A DNA stretch of 64,000 nt from Acidobacteriota bacterium (GTDB lineage Bacteria > Acidobacteriota > Vicinamibacteria > Fen-336). The notes under the pieces were generated by a model, which saw only the letters and a program-made list of their open reading frames with translations, was not told where the DNA came from and did not search any database. A program made the position numbers and the translations under genes. This document shows, piece after piece, positions 8,353-16,963 of the stretch (its first letter is position 1; the number at the start of each line of letters is the position of its first letter). The DNA lies in the NCBI GenBank assembly GCA_022340585.1, contig JAJDNS010000053.1, forward strand, positions 28,782-92,781. The letters are read 5' to 3'.

Positions 8353-11214
8353 GCGCGGGTGGGTCTCGATGAACGCCTTCGCCTTCGCGGGCTCCAGCGG
8401 CGGGCTGACGAGGAAGCCCTGCAGGGACGAGCACCCGCGCTCGGCCAGGAAGGCCCGCTCCGCCCCGGTCTCCACCCCCTCGGCGACGGCCTCGATCCCC
8501 AGGCTGCGAGCGAGGACGAGGATGGCCTCGACCTGGGCCGCGTGTTCCGGGTGGTCGGGCACGCCGGACACGAGGGAGCGGTCGATCTTGATCTGCTGGA
8601 AGCCCAGCTCCCGGATGAGCGCGATGGAGAAGAAGCCTGTCCCGAAATCGTCGAGGGCCGGCTCCACGCCCAGGTCGCGGAGCCGCCGCAGCCGGCCCCT
8701 CACGTCTTCGCTGCGGGTCATGACCGTTGCCTCGGACACGTCGATCACCAGGCGCGAGGCGGGCAGGCCGCTCCCCTGCAGGGCCGCCTCCATCTCCCCG
8801 ACGAGCCCCGGCTGCAGGAGCTGCCGGGCGGAGAGGTTGACGACCAGGCGGACGTCCTCGGGCAGCGACGTCGCGAAGGCGGTCGCCGCCTTGAGGACGC
8901 GAGTCCCGATGGGCAGGATCAACCCGCTCTCCTCGGCCTGGGAGATGAAGCCCTCCGGTGCCACCACGCCGAGCTTCGGGTGCCGCCAGCGCAGGAGCGC
9001 CTCGAGGCTCGGAGGGCCGTCGCGGCGGACGATGGGCTGGTACATGAGCTCGAACTCGTCCCGCTCGAGGGCGACACGGAGCCCGTCGAGCAGGGCCATC
9101 CGCTCGGCCGCCCGGTCGCTCATCTCCGAGATGAAGAAGCGGTAGTTGTTCTTGCCCTCCTGCTTGGCGCGATACATGGCGAGATCGGCGTGGCGGAGAA
9201 GGGTCAGGGCGTCCCCGCCGTCCTCGGGAAACACGCTGATTCCGGCGCTGGCGGTCAGCGAGACCTCCTCGTCGACCACGGCCAGGGGCCGCACCAGCCG
9301 CTCGAGGAGGCCGCGGGCCACGAGCGCGGCGTCGTCGGGGCGGGCGAGGTCCTGGACGAGCACCGTGAACTCGTCGCCGCCCATCCGGGCCACGAGATCC
9401 GAGCTCCGGGTCCCCGCTCGAAGCCGGTCCGCCGTGGCCTGGAGCACCGTGTCTCCCGCCGGGTGTCCCAGGCGATCGTTGACATCCTTGAACCCGTCGA
9501 GATCCAGGAAGACGAGGGCGGCCAGGGTGTTCCGGTGAGCGGCCCGGGAAAGGGTGCGCTCCAGGGTGTCGAGGAAGAAGGTCCGGTTGGGGAGACCGGT
9601 CAGGCTGTCGTAGCGGGCCAGGCGCTGGAGGTCGGCCTCGGCGCGCTGCCGCTTGAGGAACAGACCCAGCTGGCTGGCGATGTCGCCCAGCGCCGCCAGC
9701 CACTCTGCCGAGCACGGACGGGACTCCCCATAGCGGGCCTCGAGCACGCCGAGGAGCTGTCCGCCTCCCCGCACGGGAACGGCGACCGCGGAGCCGGCCG
9801 AGGGCCTATCCAGGTTCTCGACCCACACGGGCTCACCCTGCTCGACGGCGTCCCGGGCCACGGATTCGTCCGGCCGCTCGCCGCGGGAGCCACTCGCCGT
9901 GGCCGAGGTTCCCGCCAGGACGAGGCTCGGGGGCTCGCCCTCGCTCAGCCAGAGCCGGGTCTCCTCGCACTCCATTCCCTCCACGAGCACGCCAAGGAGC
10001 ACCGGACCCGCCTCCGCCAGCGAGAGTGCCTCGGTGAGCAGGTGAGTCGCCCGGTGCCGGACCTCACCGAGGCGCCGGGCCCGGTCACGGTCGGTCAGGT
10101 CCTTGACGTAGGCGGTCAGAAGAAGCCGACCCTTCACGTAGGCCGGGACCACCGTCACCTCGACCGGGAAGGTCGACCCGTCGGCCCGCATCGCCGTCGC
10201 CTCGCGACGACGCCCGACGTCCGCGCTCTCGCCGGTGGTGACGAAGTCGCGCAGGCGACGGCGGAGCTCGTCGCGCAGGGCCGGGGGGACGACGACCTCC
10301 GTCGCCACCCGGCCGAGGACCTCGGAGCGGCTGTAGCCGAAGGTCCGTCGGGCGGCGGTGTTGAACTCGAGGATCCGCCCTTCGTGGTCCACGGTGAGGA
10401 TGCAGTCGCTCGCGGAGTCGAGGATGAGGGCCTTGCGGAGCTCGCTGGCCCTCAGCTCCTCCTCCCACTCCCGCGCCTCCTCGAACGGTCTCACGGTGAG
10501 CGGAAGCTCCGGCGTCGTCGCCCCGGGACGGTCCGGCTCGGAGTTGTCCTCCACGAAAGAGACGATGTGGTCGCGGGCGTCGCCGCGAAAGATGAGGAAC
10601 TCGACCCCCACCCGGCGGAGCCCCTGCTCGCCCTCGGCGATGCGCACCACCTGGCCGACCGACGCGAGGTCCGTGGACTCCCCGGGAAGTCGGAAGGTCA
10701 TCCCGATCTTGCCCCCCAGCTCGAGGGACCGTGAGGTCTCGAGGAGCACGCCCCGCGCGCCGATGTTGAGGATCGTCCCGTCGGCCTCGTCCGTTCCCTT
10801 CATGAAGTGGGACCAGTCGCGGAGACGGACCTGGATCCGGCTGATGCGGCGGGGCGGCACGCTCAGCAGCTCCTCGAGACGCCGGTCCCACAGCAGGGGG
10901 TCGACGGGGACGGGAACCACGGCGTTCACCCCCCCCGAGACGAGCTCGCTCTCGACGTCCGGGGGGTCGGAGCGATTCAGCCACACGATGGCCGCCGGCC
11001 GCGTGACGGGGTTGTCGCGCAGGCGCCGCACCACCCCGACCGCATCGTTGCGGGGCAGGTCGAGGATCACCATGTTGGGCCGGGCCTGCTCGGCGGTCTG
11101 GACGGCCTGGGACGCGTCGGCCAGGTGCAGGCGGTCGATGTCCGGTCGGCCGAGAACGGTGGGGCCGAGCTCACCGGAGAGGCTTTCCGGACCGATCACC
11201 AGGACTCTCAGCAC
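8347..11214 (-). CDS. Multidomain cyclic-di-GMP enzyme: receiver-like, PilZ, PAS, GAF, GGDEF, EAL
   Basis: 955-residue protein that can both make and break cyclic di-GMP. In order: degenerate receiver (about 1-115), PilZ-like domain with RR...R and NIGARGVLLE (125-225), PAS (265-385), GAF-like (390-545), GGDEF (565-725) and EAL (735-955). The GGDEF signature RMGGDEF is intact, and the GHPAGDTVL segment keeps the aspartate that selects guanine, so cyclic di-GMP rather than cGAMP is expected. EAL residues are also intact (EALLRW, NLSARQ, DDFGTG, KIDRS, EGVET, QGF). I choose GTG 11214: it begins the receiver fold and TAGACT lies eight bases upstream, as in a leaderless gene; an ATG at 11244 is the alternative. 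A cyclic-dinucleotide riboswitch lies about 1 kb away. Confidence 0.9.
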   Translation of the reverse strand: MLRVLVIGPESLSGELGPTVLGRPDIDRLHLADASQAVQTAEQARPNMVILDLPRNDAVGVVRRLRDNPVTRPAAIVWLNRSDPPDVESELVSGGVNAVVPVPVDPLLWDRRLEELLSVPPRRISRIQVRLRDWSHFMKGTDEADGTILNIGARGVLLETSRSLELGGKIGMTFRLPGESTDLASVGQVVRIAEGEQGLRRVGVEFLIFRGDARDHIVSFVEDNSEPDRPGATTPELPLTVRPFEEAREWEEELRASELRKALILDSASDCILTVDHEGRILEFNTAARRTFGYSRSEVLGRVATEVVVPPALRDELRRRLRDFVTTGESADVGRRREATAMRADGSTFPVEVTVVPAYVKGRLLLTAYVKDLTDRDRARRLGEVRHRATHLLTEALSLAEAGPVLLGVLVEGMECEETRLWLSEGEPPSLVLAGTSATASGSRGERPDESVARDAVEQGEPVWVENLDRPSAGSAVAVPVRGGGQLLGVLEARYGESRPCSAEWLAALGDIASQLGLFLKRQRAEADLQRLARYDSLTGLPNRTFFLDTLERTLSRAAHRNTLAALVFLDLDGFKDVNDRLGHPAGDTVLQATADRLRAGTRSSDLVARMGGDEFTVLVQDLARPDDAALVARGLLERLVRPLAVVDEEVSLTASAGISVFPEDGGDALTLLRHADLAMYRAKQEGKNNYRFFISEMSDRAAERMALLDGLRVALERDEFELMYQPIVRRDGPPSLEALLRWRHPKLGVVAPEGFISQAEESGLILPIGTRVLKAATAFATSLPEDVRLVVNLSARQLLQPGLVGEMEAALQGSGLPASRLVIDVSEATVMTRSEDVRGRLRRLRDLGVEPALDDFGTGFFSIALIRELGFQQIKIDRSLVSGVPDHPEHAAQVEAILVLARSLGIEAVAEGVETGAERAFLAERGCSSLQGFLVSPPLEPAKAKAFIETHPRS

Positions 11215-11305
11215 GACCGCAGAGTCTAGCAGGTTGCCGGACATCGTTCAGCGGGCGCCGGGGCCGGATCGCCGGTGGCCTTCTGCCACAATGGAGGAGC
11301 GAACC

Positions 11306-12085
11306 ATGCCCGCCTCCGCAATCGTCGCGTCCGTCCTCGCCGTGGCCGTGGCGGCCTCTCCGGGCTTCGACCACTCGCCCTTCGACGAGCTCCTGCGACG
11401 CCATGTGACCGACGGCCTCGTCGACTACGATGCCTTCGCTCGCTCGCCGGAGTTCCGCGCCTATCTCGAGGCTCTGGCCTCGGCGCGCCTGGAAGGCCTC
11501 TCCGAGCTCGAGCGCCTCGCCTTCTGGATCAACGCCTACAACGCCTGGACCATCGAGCAGGTCAATGCCCACGAGGAGCGTGAGTCGATCCGGAAGATCA
11601 ACAAGACGCTGGGCGTGCTACCGCTCAAGGGTCCGTGGTCCGAGAGGATGGTGCGCGCCGCCGGCCGGACACTGTCCCTGGACGAGGTCGAGCACCTGAC
11701 CATCCGCAAGCAGTTCGACGAGCCGAGGATTCACTTCGCCCTGGTCTGTGCGGCCCTCGGCTGCCCGCCCCTGCGGAGCGAGGCCTACACCGGGAGACGG
11801 CTCGAGGAGCAGCTCGAAGAGCAGGCCCGGACGTTCCTGCGACACTCTCCGCTCAAGAACCGCGTGGACGTGGCGGAGAGGACGGTCTGGGCGAGCCCCA
11901 TCCTCACCTGGTACATGGAAGACTTCGGAGGCACAAACGAGTCCCTCGGCCGATTCCTCGCCCGCTACTGGTCGGAGGGCCCGGAGCAGGAGCTGCTCCT
12001 CTCCGGGACGTTTCGGCTGCGCAAGACGGATTACGACTGGACGCTGAACAGCGTCGAGAAGGGCCTCTCGCGTTCTCCAGAGTAG
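11306..12085 (+). CDS. DUF547 family secreted protein
   Basis: 259-residue protein of the DUF547 family, recognised by LAFWINAYNAWTIEQV, VEHLTIRKQF, HFALVCAALGCPPLRSEAY and the YDWTLN tail. The ALGCPP Cys and the preceding His are the conserved candidate active-site residues of this family, whose biochemical activity is not established. A short hydrophobic N-terminus (ASAIVASVLAVAVAAS) suggests export. ATG 11306 has GGAGGAG six bases upstream. It is transcribed divergently from the GGDEF-EAL gene, with start codons about 90 bases apart. Confidence 0.8.
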   Translation: MPASAIVASVLAVAVAASPGFDHSPFDELLRRHVTDGLVDYDAFARSPEFRAYLEALASARLEGLSELERLAFWINAYNAWTIEQVNAHEERESIRKINKTLGVLPLKGPWSERMVRAAGRTLSLDEVEHLTIRKQFDEPRIHFALVCAALGCPPLRSEAYTGRRLEEQLEEQARTFLRHSPLKNRVDVAERTVWASPILTWYMEDFGGTNESLGRFLARYWSEGPEQELLLSGTFRLRKTDYDWTLNSVEKGLSRSPE

Positions 12086-12220
12086 GCCGCTACCCGTCTT
12101 CCGTTCAGGTGGTGAGCGCGCATGATCACACTCCCCCGGGGAGCGTGACGCGCCTCACGGAAGGCCCCACCAGCGCTCGCCTAGTCTGGGGCCAATCGGG
12201 CATCGACCCGAGACGACCTC

Positions 12221-12300
12221 CTGCTCAGAGCAAACCCGAGGCAACTCGGGGACGCAGAGCCACGGGGCCTGGATCCCTCAGGGCCAGCCGAGCCGCCAGG
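12221..12300 (+). promoter_or_regulatory. GEMM-I cyclic-dinucleotide riboswitch (A at the ligand-selecting position)
   Basis: The conserved core of the c-di-GMP-I (GEMM-I) aptamer is present in order: GAGCAAACC (12228-12236), a CCCGAG/CTCGGG hairpin closed by a GCAA tetraloop (12235-12250), GACGCAGAGCC (12251-12261), a GC-rich second hairpin (about 12264-12285) and the closing CAGCCGAGCCGCC (12285-12297). By alignment to the Vc2 aptamer the base equivalent to G20 is A (12229) and that equivalent to A47 is A (12256). A20 is the base associated with 3',3'-cGAMP or mixed recognition in Geobacter GEMM-I switches. It lies 65-70 bases before the lipoprotein start. A GGGCC/GGCCC pairing (about 12317-12348) next to the ribosome site may be the expression platform. 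Confidence 0.85.
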
Positions 12301-12364
12301 AATTGAAAGGTACGGGCCTGGCGCCGGCGAATGACTCCGGGCCCCCTGGAAGGAGGCCAACCTC

Positions 12365-13336
12365 ATGCGTCGCACACGCTTCTCATCGCTTTCACTGGCA
12401 GTTCTGACCGTCGCGCTGGTCGCGGCCGGCTGTGGAGGATCCAGCTCCGTGACCGGACCCGACGAGGCGTCCGGGGCCCTCGGGGCCTCGGTGGTCCAGG
12501 GAACCGTTCTGGGCGGCGGCTTCGCCGCACCGAGCGGCGAGGTCACCGCTCTGTCCCGCGGCAGTGGCCTGACCGTCACCGTCGAGGGCACGTCGCTCTC
12601 CACCAACGTCGACGAGGAGGGGCAGTTCATCCTCACCCAGGTCCCCGCGGGAACCGTCACCCTGATCTTCGAGGGCCCGGGCATCAGCGCTCGCCTCACG
12701 ATCTCGGGCCTGGTCGACGGACAGGTCCTGAGCCTCGAGTGCCTGGTCAATGGCTCGAGCATCGAGATCACGACGCCGGCCCACACCACTCCCACGAAGA
12801 GAACGAAGATCACCGGGTACCTCGAGTCGAAATCCGGGACCCAGCTCGTCGTTGACGGCCACCTGGTCGATGCGAGCCAGGTCAGCAAGGTCTGGCGCGG
12901 CGACCGCCGCACCGAGCTGGAGCACATCAGGGTAGGCGAGAAGATCAAGGTCTGGGGCACCCTGAGGGGTGACGGTGTTCTCGTCGCCCAGGAGATCCAG
13001 GCTCGGTCCAACGGGCAGAGCGAGTGGGTCGTTCTCGACGGCCGGGTCACCGCCGTGCTCGGGTCCGGCGCCGACATTCACGCGAACCCCAACACCGGCA
13101 CCGGGTCGTGCGGCACGGCCTCGATCGGTGACGTCCACGCCAACCCCAATACCAGCTCGTGCCCCACCTTCTACGTCGACAACGTCAAGGTCACCACGAA
13201 CAACCAGACCAGGTTCGTGAGGGCCGATGGCAGTCCGCTCGATCCGGGGTCGATCCAGGTGGGCCAGCACGCCTACGTCGAAGGCTGGCGGGAGCCGGGC
13301 AAGGTCCTCCTCGCCACCACCGTCAGGATCGGGTAG
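12365..13336 (+). CDS. Riboswitch-controlled DUF5666-type lipoprotein
   Basis: 323-residue lipoprotein. The leader ends in LVAAGC, a lipobox, so the mature protein should be lipid-anchored. Residues about 45-130 form a carboxypeptidase-regulatory-like beta domain (NVDEEGQFILTQVPAGTVTL). The C-terminal half has DUF5666-type repeats (GYLESKSGTQLVVDG, IRVGEKIKVWGTL, VQGT-like strands). A tandem motif occurs twice near residues 237-262 (DIHANPNT and DVHANPNT, each followed by a Cys). ATG 12365 is preceded by GGAAGGAGG. Control by a GEMM-I riboswitch (12221-12300) implies a role linked to surface attachment or matrix, as is common for such regulons; this is inference. Function otherwise unknown. 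Confidence 0.8.
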   Translation: MRRTRFSSLSLAVLTVALVAAGCGGSSSVTGPDEASGALGASVVQGTVLGGGFAAPSGEVTALSRGSGLTVTVEGTSLSTNVDEEGQFILTQVPAGTVTLIFEGPGISARLTISGLVDGQVLSLECLVNGSSIEITTPAHTTPTKRTKITGYLESKSGTQLVVDGHLVDASQVSKVWRGDRRTELEHIRVGEKIKVWGTLRGDGVLVAQEIQARSNGQSEWVVLDGRVTAVLGSGADIHANPNTGTGSCGTASIGDVHANPNTSSCPTFYVDNVKVTTNNQTRFVRADGSPLDPGSIQVGQHAYVEGWREPGKVLLATTVRIG

Positions 13337-13554
13337 CGAGAGAAGGACGGACGAGTCGTCGGAAAGCGGTCGCGTCCGCGGCGGAGTGGTCTCCACCCCG
13401 AGCGGGCGCGGCCGCTGGGCCTCCGACGGAGCGTCTCGCCGACCCCGAGCCCGGACAGGGTCCAGACTCGGGTTCTCGAGGAGCGGGATCTCCGACCGGG
13501 CGACCCCCGGGAGCGCCGGGGCGAGGTTCGCCGGGCCACGCTTGCGCTTCTCGA

Positions 13555-13575
13555 CGCGAGGCTGCTAGCCTCGCG
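13555..13575. terminator. Perfect 8-bp hairpin, possible terminator
   Basis: Arms CGCGAGGC (13555-13562) and GCCTCGCG (13568-13575) with loop TGCTA. It is followed by TTG and a C-run, not a T-run, so if it terminates transcription it is not a classical intrinsic terminator. Confidence 0.35.
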
Positions 13576-13621
13576 TTGTCCCCCCGGGTTTCCCCCGGGT
13601 CTCAACCGATCGGCCGAGTCT

Positions 13622-13660
13622 GCCAAGGCATCCGGCCGCAGGCCGGTTCGGTCCTCGGAG
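13622..13660 (+). repeat. Palindromic intergenic repeat, copy B (partial)
   Basis: The right-hand part of copy A is repeated almost exactly: CCAAGGCATCCGGCCGCAGG and the following CCGG are identical to 8315-8338, then CGGTCCTC also matches. Only the CCGGCC-GCA-GGCCGG hairpin is complete. It lies immediately upstream of the sulfatase ribosome site. Confidence 0.75.
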
Positions 13661-13665
13661 GCACG

Positions 13666-15135
13666 ATGAGAACTCCCACGTCGCTTGCCGCAGCCGCCCT
13701 CGTCGGCCTGGCCGCGACGGCCCCCACCGCGTGCGTGACGGAGGGGCCGGCAGGCGTGGAGCCTCAACGCCGACCGAACATCATCTGGCTCATCGCCGAG
13801 GACCTCGGTCCCGAGCTCGGCAGCTACGGCCACCCCGAGGCGTACACCCCGAACCTGGATCGCCTGGCCTCGGAGGGCGTCCGCTACACGAGGGCCTACA
13901 CCGTGGCCCCCGTGTGCTCGGTGAGCCGGTCCGCCTTCATGACCGGGATGCACGCCCTCGCGATCGACGCCCAGAACCATCGGTCCCACCGCGACCCGGG
14001 CGACGAGAACCCGCTCCCCGAGGGCGTGAGGCTGCTGACACACTGGCTGCGCGACGCCGGGTACTACAGCGTCAACCTGAAGGACCAGGAGAGCGGGATC
14101 GGGGGCAGCGGCAAGGACGACTTCAACTTCAGCGTTGCCGGCCGGAAGTGGGACTCCTCGCGCTGGGCCGACCTCGCCACCCACCAGCCCTTCTATGCCC
14201 AGATCAGCTACAACACGACCCACCGCATGGGGCGACGCCCGGACATCGCCTCCCGCATCGCCCGGCCCGCCGACCCGGCGAAGGTGCAGATCCCCCCCTA
14301 CTACCCCGACCACGAGGTCACCCGACGCGACTGGGCGACCTACCTCGACTCGATCCAGGAGATGGACGGGGAGGTGGGCGTCCTCCTCGATCGCCTGGAG
14401 GCCGACGGCCTGGCCGACAGCACGATCGTGGTCTTCATCGGGGACCACGGCCGGACGATGCTGCGGGGCAAGCAGTGGCCCTACGATTCCGGCCTGCACA
14501 TCCCCATGCTGATCCGCTGGCCCCGGGGCTTTCCCGCTCCGGAGCAGATCGCCCCGGGCCGGGTCGACGACCGGCTGATCAGCGCCCTGGACCTGACCGC
14601 CACCACGCTCTGGGCGGCGGGGATCGAGCGCCCCGAGAAGATGCAGGGCCACACCTTCCTGGGCCCGGATGCGAGGGAGAACGAGTACATCTTCGCCTCG
14701 CGGGACCGGTGCGACGCCACCGTCATGCGCGTCCGGTCGGTGCGCTCCCGTCGCTACCGGTACATCCGAAACCTCATGCCGCACGTGCCCTTCACCGCGC
14801 CCAACCTGTACAAGGAGACGATGTACCCGGTCCTCGGGCTGATGAAGGAGCTCCACGCTGCGGGCCAGCTCACCCCGGCCCAGGAGGCGCTCATGGCCCC
14901 TCGCCGACCCGACGAGGAGCTCTACGACCTGGAGACCGACCCGTGGGAGATCCACAACCTCGCGGACTCCACCGACCCCGAGCACCAGCGGGTGAAGAAG
15001 GAGCTGGGTGTCGCCCTCGAGCGCTGGATGGAGCTTGTGGGTGACCACGACCGCGCCCCCGAGCCCGAGGCGCTGGTCGAGGAGATCCGCAGGAAGGACG
15101 AGGCCTTCTGGGCCACGTGGAGGCCGGCGTCGTAG
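13666..15135 (+). CDS. Sulfatase, heparan N-sulfatase-like
   Basis: 489-residue sulfatase. The nucleophile region is VCSVSRSAFMTG with Cys at residue 84; this is the Cys converted to formylglycine, but the usual Pro or Ala two residues later is Val, as in some N-sulfoglucosamine sulfohydrolase-like members. Metal ligands appear in NIIWLIAEDLGPELGS and FIGDHGRTM. The protein starts with a hydrophobic leader ending in a possible lipobox (ATAPTAC), so it is probably exported. Sulfatases of this type remove sulfate from sugars; no anaerobic maturase gene is seen nearby. ATG 13666 has GGAGG four bases upstream. Confidence 0.85.
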   Translation: MRTPTSLAAAALVGLAATAPTACVTEGPAGVEPQRRPNIIWLIAEDLGPELGSYGHPEAYTPNLDRLASEGVRYTRAYTVAPVCSVSRSAFMTGMHALAIDAQNHRSHRDPGDENPLPEGVRLLTHWLRDAGYYSVNLKDQESGIGGSGKDDFNFSVAGRKWDSSRWADLATHQPFYAQISYNTTHRMGRRPDIASRIARPADPAKVQIPPYYPDHEVTRRDWATYLDSIQEMDGEVGVLLDRLEADGLADSTIVVFIGDHGRTMLRGKQWPYDSGLHIPMLIRWPRGFPAPEQIAPGRVDDRLISALDLTATTLWAAGIERPEKMQGHTFLGPDARENEYIFASRDRCDATVMRVRSVRSRRYRYIRNLMPHVPFTAPNLYKETMYPVLGLMKELHAAGQLTPAQEALMAPRRPDEELYDLETDPWEIHNLADSTDPEHQRVKKELGVALERWMELVGDHDRAPEPEALVEEIRRKDEAFWATWRPAS

Positions 15136-15197
15136 CATCCCCGAGCCGACACACTACCGGGAATCCCTGATATCGTTCCGCGACTGGAGGACTCACG

Positions 15198-15971
15198 ATG
15201 GTTCGACTGAAGCCTACCTGCCGTATCCTTCCGGCCGGCCTGCTCCTCACCGGCGGCCTCTGCCTCCTGCTCGCGGCCCCGGCCGGCGCCGGCGATCTGC
15301 CCGCGGCGGAGGACCTGTTCGCGAAGCATGCCGCCGCCATCGGCGGAGACGCGCTGGGCAAGGTGAAGAACATGGCGGCGGAGTTCACGTTCTCCATGCC
15401 CACCATGGGCGTCGAGACGAACGGGGAGGCCTACCTGGAGGTCCCCGACAAGACGTACTCGATGATCAGCCTGGCGGCGATGGGAAGCCCCGACTTCGAG
15501 TCCGGGGTCAACGGCGACACCGCCTGGCAGAACAACCCCCAGATGGGCCTGCGTCTCCTCGACGGCAACGAGAGACGGATGGCGGTCCGGGGTGGATGGC
15601 TCGATCCCTTCTCCGGGTGGAAGGGGCTCTGGGAGAAGGCGGAGACCGTGGCCGAGGAGACACTGGGAGAGGCGGCCTGCTACAAGGTCGTCCTGACGCC
15701 GTCTGACGGTGAGCCCCTGACCGCCTGGTTCGACAAGGACACCGGCCTCCTCGCCCAGGAGGAGCTCGCCATTCCCCAGATGGGCACGAGCATCGTGACG
15801 AAGTTCAGCGACTACCGCGAGGTCGACGGGGTGAAGACCGCTCACCTGATCGAGCAGGAGGGGCCGATGCCCTTCACCGTCGAGTACACCGTCGTGCGGT
15901 ACAACGTCAACGACATCCCGGAGGGCACCTTCGACGTCCCCCCGGGGATCAAGGACATGGCCGCCAAGTAG
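15198..15971 (+). CDS. LolA-like secreted protein, tandem paralogue 1
   Basis: 257-residue exported protein (leader PAGLLLTGGLCLLLAAPAGAG). The body is an outer-membrane-lipoprotein-sorting (LolA/DUF4292-like) fold: KHAAAIGGDALGKVKNMAAE at the start, then repeated beta strands ending in VEYTVVRYNVNDIPEGTFDV. Such proteins are numerous in Acidobacteriota and the role of this one is not known. ATG 15198 follows GGAGG at seven bases. The next gene is a close paralogue. Confidence 0.7.
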   Translation: MVRLKPTCRILPAGLLLTGGLCLLLAAPAGAGDLPAAEDLFAKHAAAIGGDALGKVKNMAAEFTFSMPTMGVETNGEAYLEVPDKTYSMISLAAMGSPDFESGVNGDTAWQNNPQMGLRLLDGNERRMAVRGGWLDPFSGWKGLWEKAETVAEETLGEAACYKVVLTPSDGEPLTAWFDKDTGLLAQEELAIPQMGTSIVTKFSDYREVDGVKTAHLIEQEGPMPFTVEYTVVRYNVNDIPEGTFDVPPGIKDMAAK

Positions 15972-16013
15972 ACCGTCGGCGCTGACGGCGTCGCTTCGCC
16001 TGGAGGATCTGTG

Positions 16014-16781
16014 ATGATTCGACTGAAGCCCACCCCCGGTCATTCCCGTGCCGGTCTGCTCCTCGGCCTCGGCCTCACCCTCGCCGTCCCGGCCACGGGC
16101 GGCGACCTGCCGCCGGCCGAGGAGATCTTCGCGAAGTACACCGCGGCGGTCGGGGGAGATGCTCTCGACAAGGTCAAGAACGTCGCGGCGGAGTACACGT
16201 TCTCAATGCCGACCATGGGCGTCGAGACGACGGGCAAGACCTGGATCGAGGCCCCCGACAAGAGCTACACCCGGATCAGCCTGGCGGCCATGGGCGGCGC
16301 CGACTGGGAGGACGGGGTCAACGGCGACATCGCCTGGCAGAACAACCCCCAGATGGGCTTCCGGCTCCTCGACGGCATCGAGAAGACGATGGCCCTGCAG
16401 AAGACACGCCTCGACGCCTTCGCCAACTGGAAGGACCTCTGGGAGGCCGCCGAGACCGTCGGCGAGGAGACCATCGGCGAGGCGGCCTGCTACAAGGTCG
16501 CCCTGACCTCTCCGGGCGGTGAGACCGTGACCGCCTACTTCGACGTGGAGACGGGGCTGCTTCTCCAGCAGGAGGTCCCGGTGCCGCAGATGGGAGCGAC
16601 CGTCGTGGCCAAGCTCAGCGACTTCCGGGAGGTCGATGGAGTGACGATTCCCCACTTCATCGAACAGGAGGGGCCGATGCCGATCATCATCGAGTACACC
16701 AGCCTGCGGATCAACGTCGACGACATCCCGGGGGGAACGTTCGAGGTCCCCCAGGCGATCAAGGACATGGCGGCCGAGTAG
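16014..16781 (+). CDS. LolA-like secreted protein, tandem paralogue 2
   Basis: 255-residue exported protein aligning along its whole length with the preceding gene: both share FSMPTMGVET, AWQNNPQMG, IEQEGPMP and the -DIP.GTF- end. The N-terminal leader (AGLLLGLGLTLAVPATGG) differs more. A recent tandem duplication followed by divergence is the simplest reading. ATG 16014 is preferred over GTG 16011 because GGAGG (16002-16006) is spaced seven bases from it. A degraded palindromic repeat lies just downstream. Confidence 0.7.
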   Translation: MIRLKPTPGHSRAGLLLGLGLTLAVPATGGDLPPAEEIFAKYTAAVGGDALDKVKNVAAEYTFSMPTMGVETTGKTWIEAPDKSYTRISLAAMGGADWEDGVNGDIAWQNNPQMGFRLLDGIEKTMALQKTRLDAFANWKDLWEAAETVGEETIGEAACYKVALTSPGGETVTAYFDVETGLLLQQEVPVPQMGATVVAKLSDFREVDGVTIPHFIEQEGPMPIIIEYTSLRINVDDIPGGTFEVPQAIKDMAAE

Positions 16782-16797
16782 GGCTCCGCAATCCGGC

Positions 16798-16842
16798 CAG
16801 GGACCAGATCGCCATGGCGGGATCGTGTCGCTGGCGAAGGCC
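16798..16842. repeat. Palindromic intergenic repeat, copy C (diverged)
   Basis: GATCGCCATGGCGGGATCGT and the following GTC match the left part of copy A with few changes; the CCTTGGCCAAGG palindrome has decayed to GCTGGCGAAGGC. It lies between the convergent LolA-like and modC genes. The remaining 120 bases up to 16963 hold nothing I can name. Confidence 0.6.
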
Positions 16843-16963
16843 GCCAGCCAGTTCGGTTCTTCGTGTGTGACGATCGTCTGCTCCTGCGTTTCTCGGGGAT
16901 TCAGGTCGTCGCCCAACCTTACCGGGTGCTCAGGGCATGCTTTCAGGCGCGCGGCTGGCTGCG

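Larger units (their letters stand above)
13337..13665. other. 329-base intergenic region with hairpins and a repeat copy
   Basis: No gene is convincing here. It contains a perfect hairpin CGCGAGGC/GCCTCGCG (13555-13575), a direct repeat of CCCCCGGGT just after it (13580-13600), and a partial copy of the palindromic repeat (13622-13660) directly before the sulfatase gene. Confidence 0.5.
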
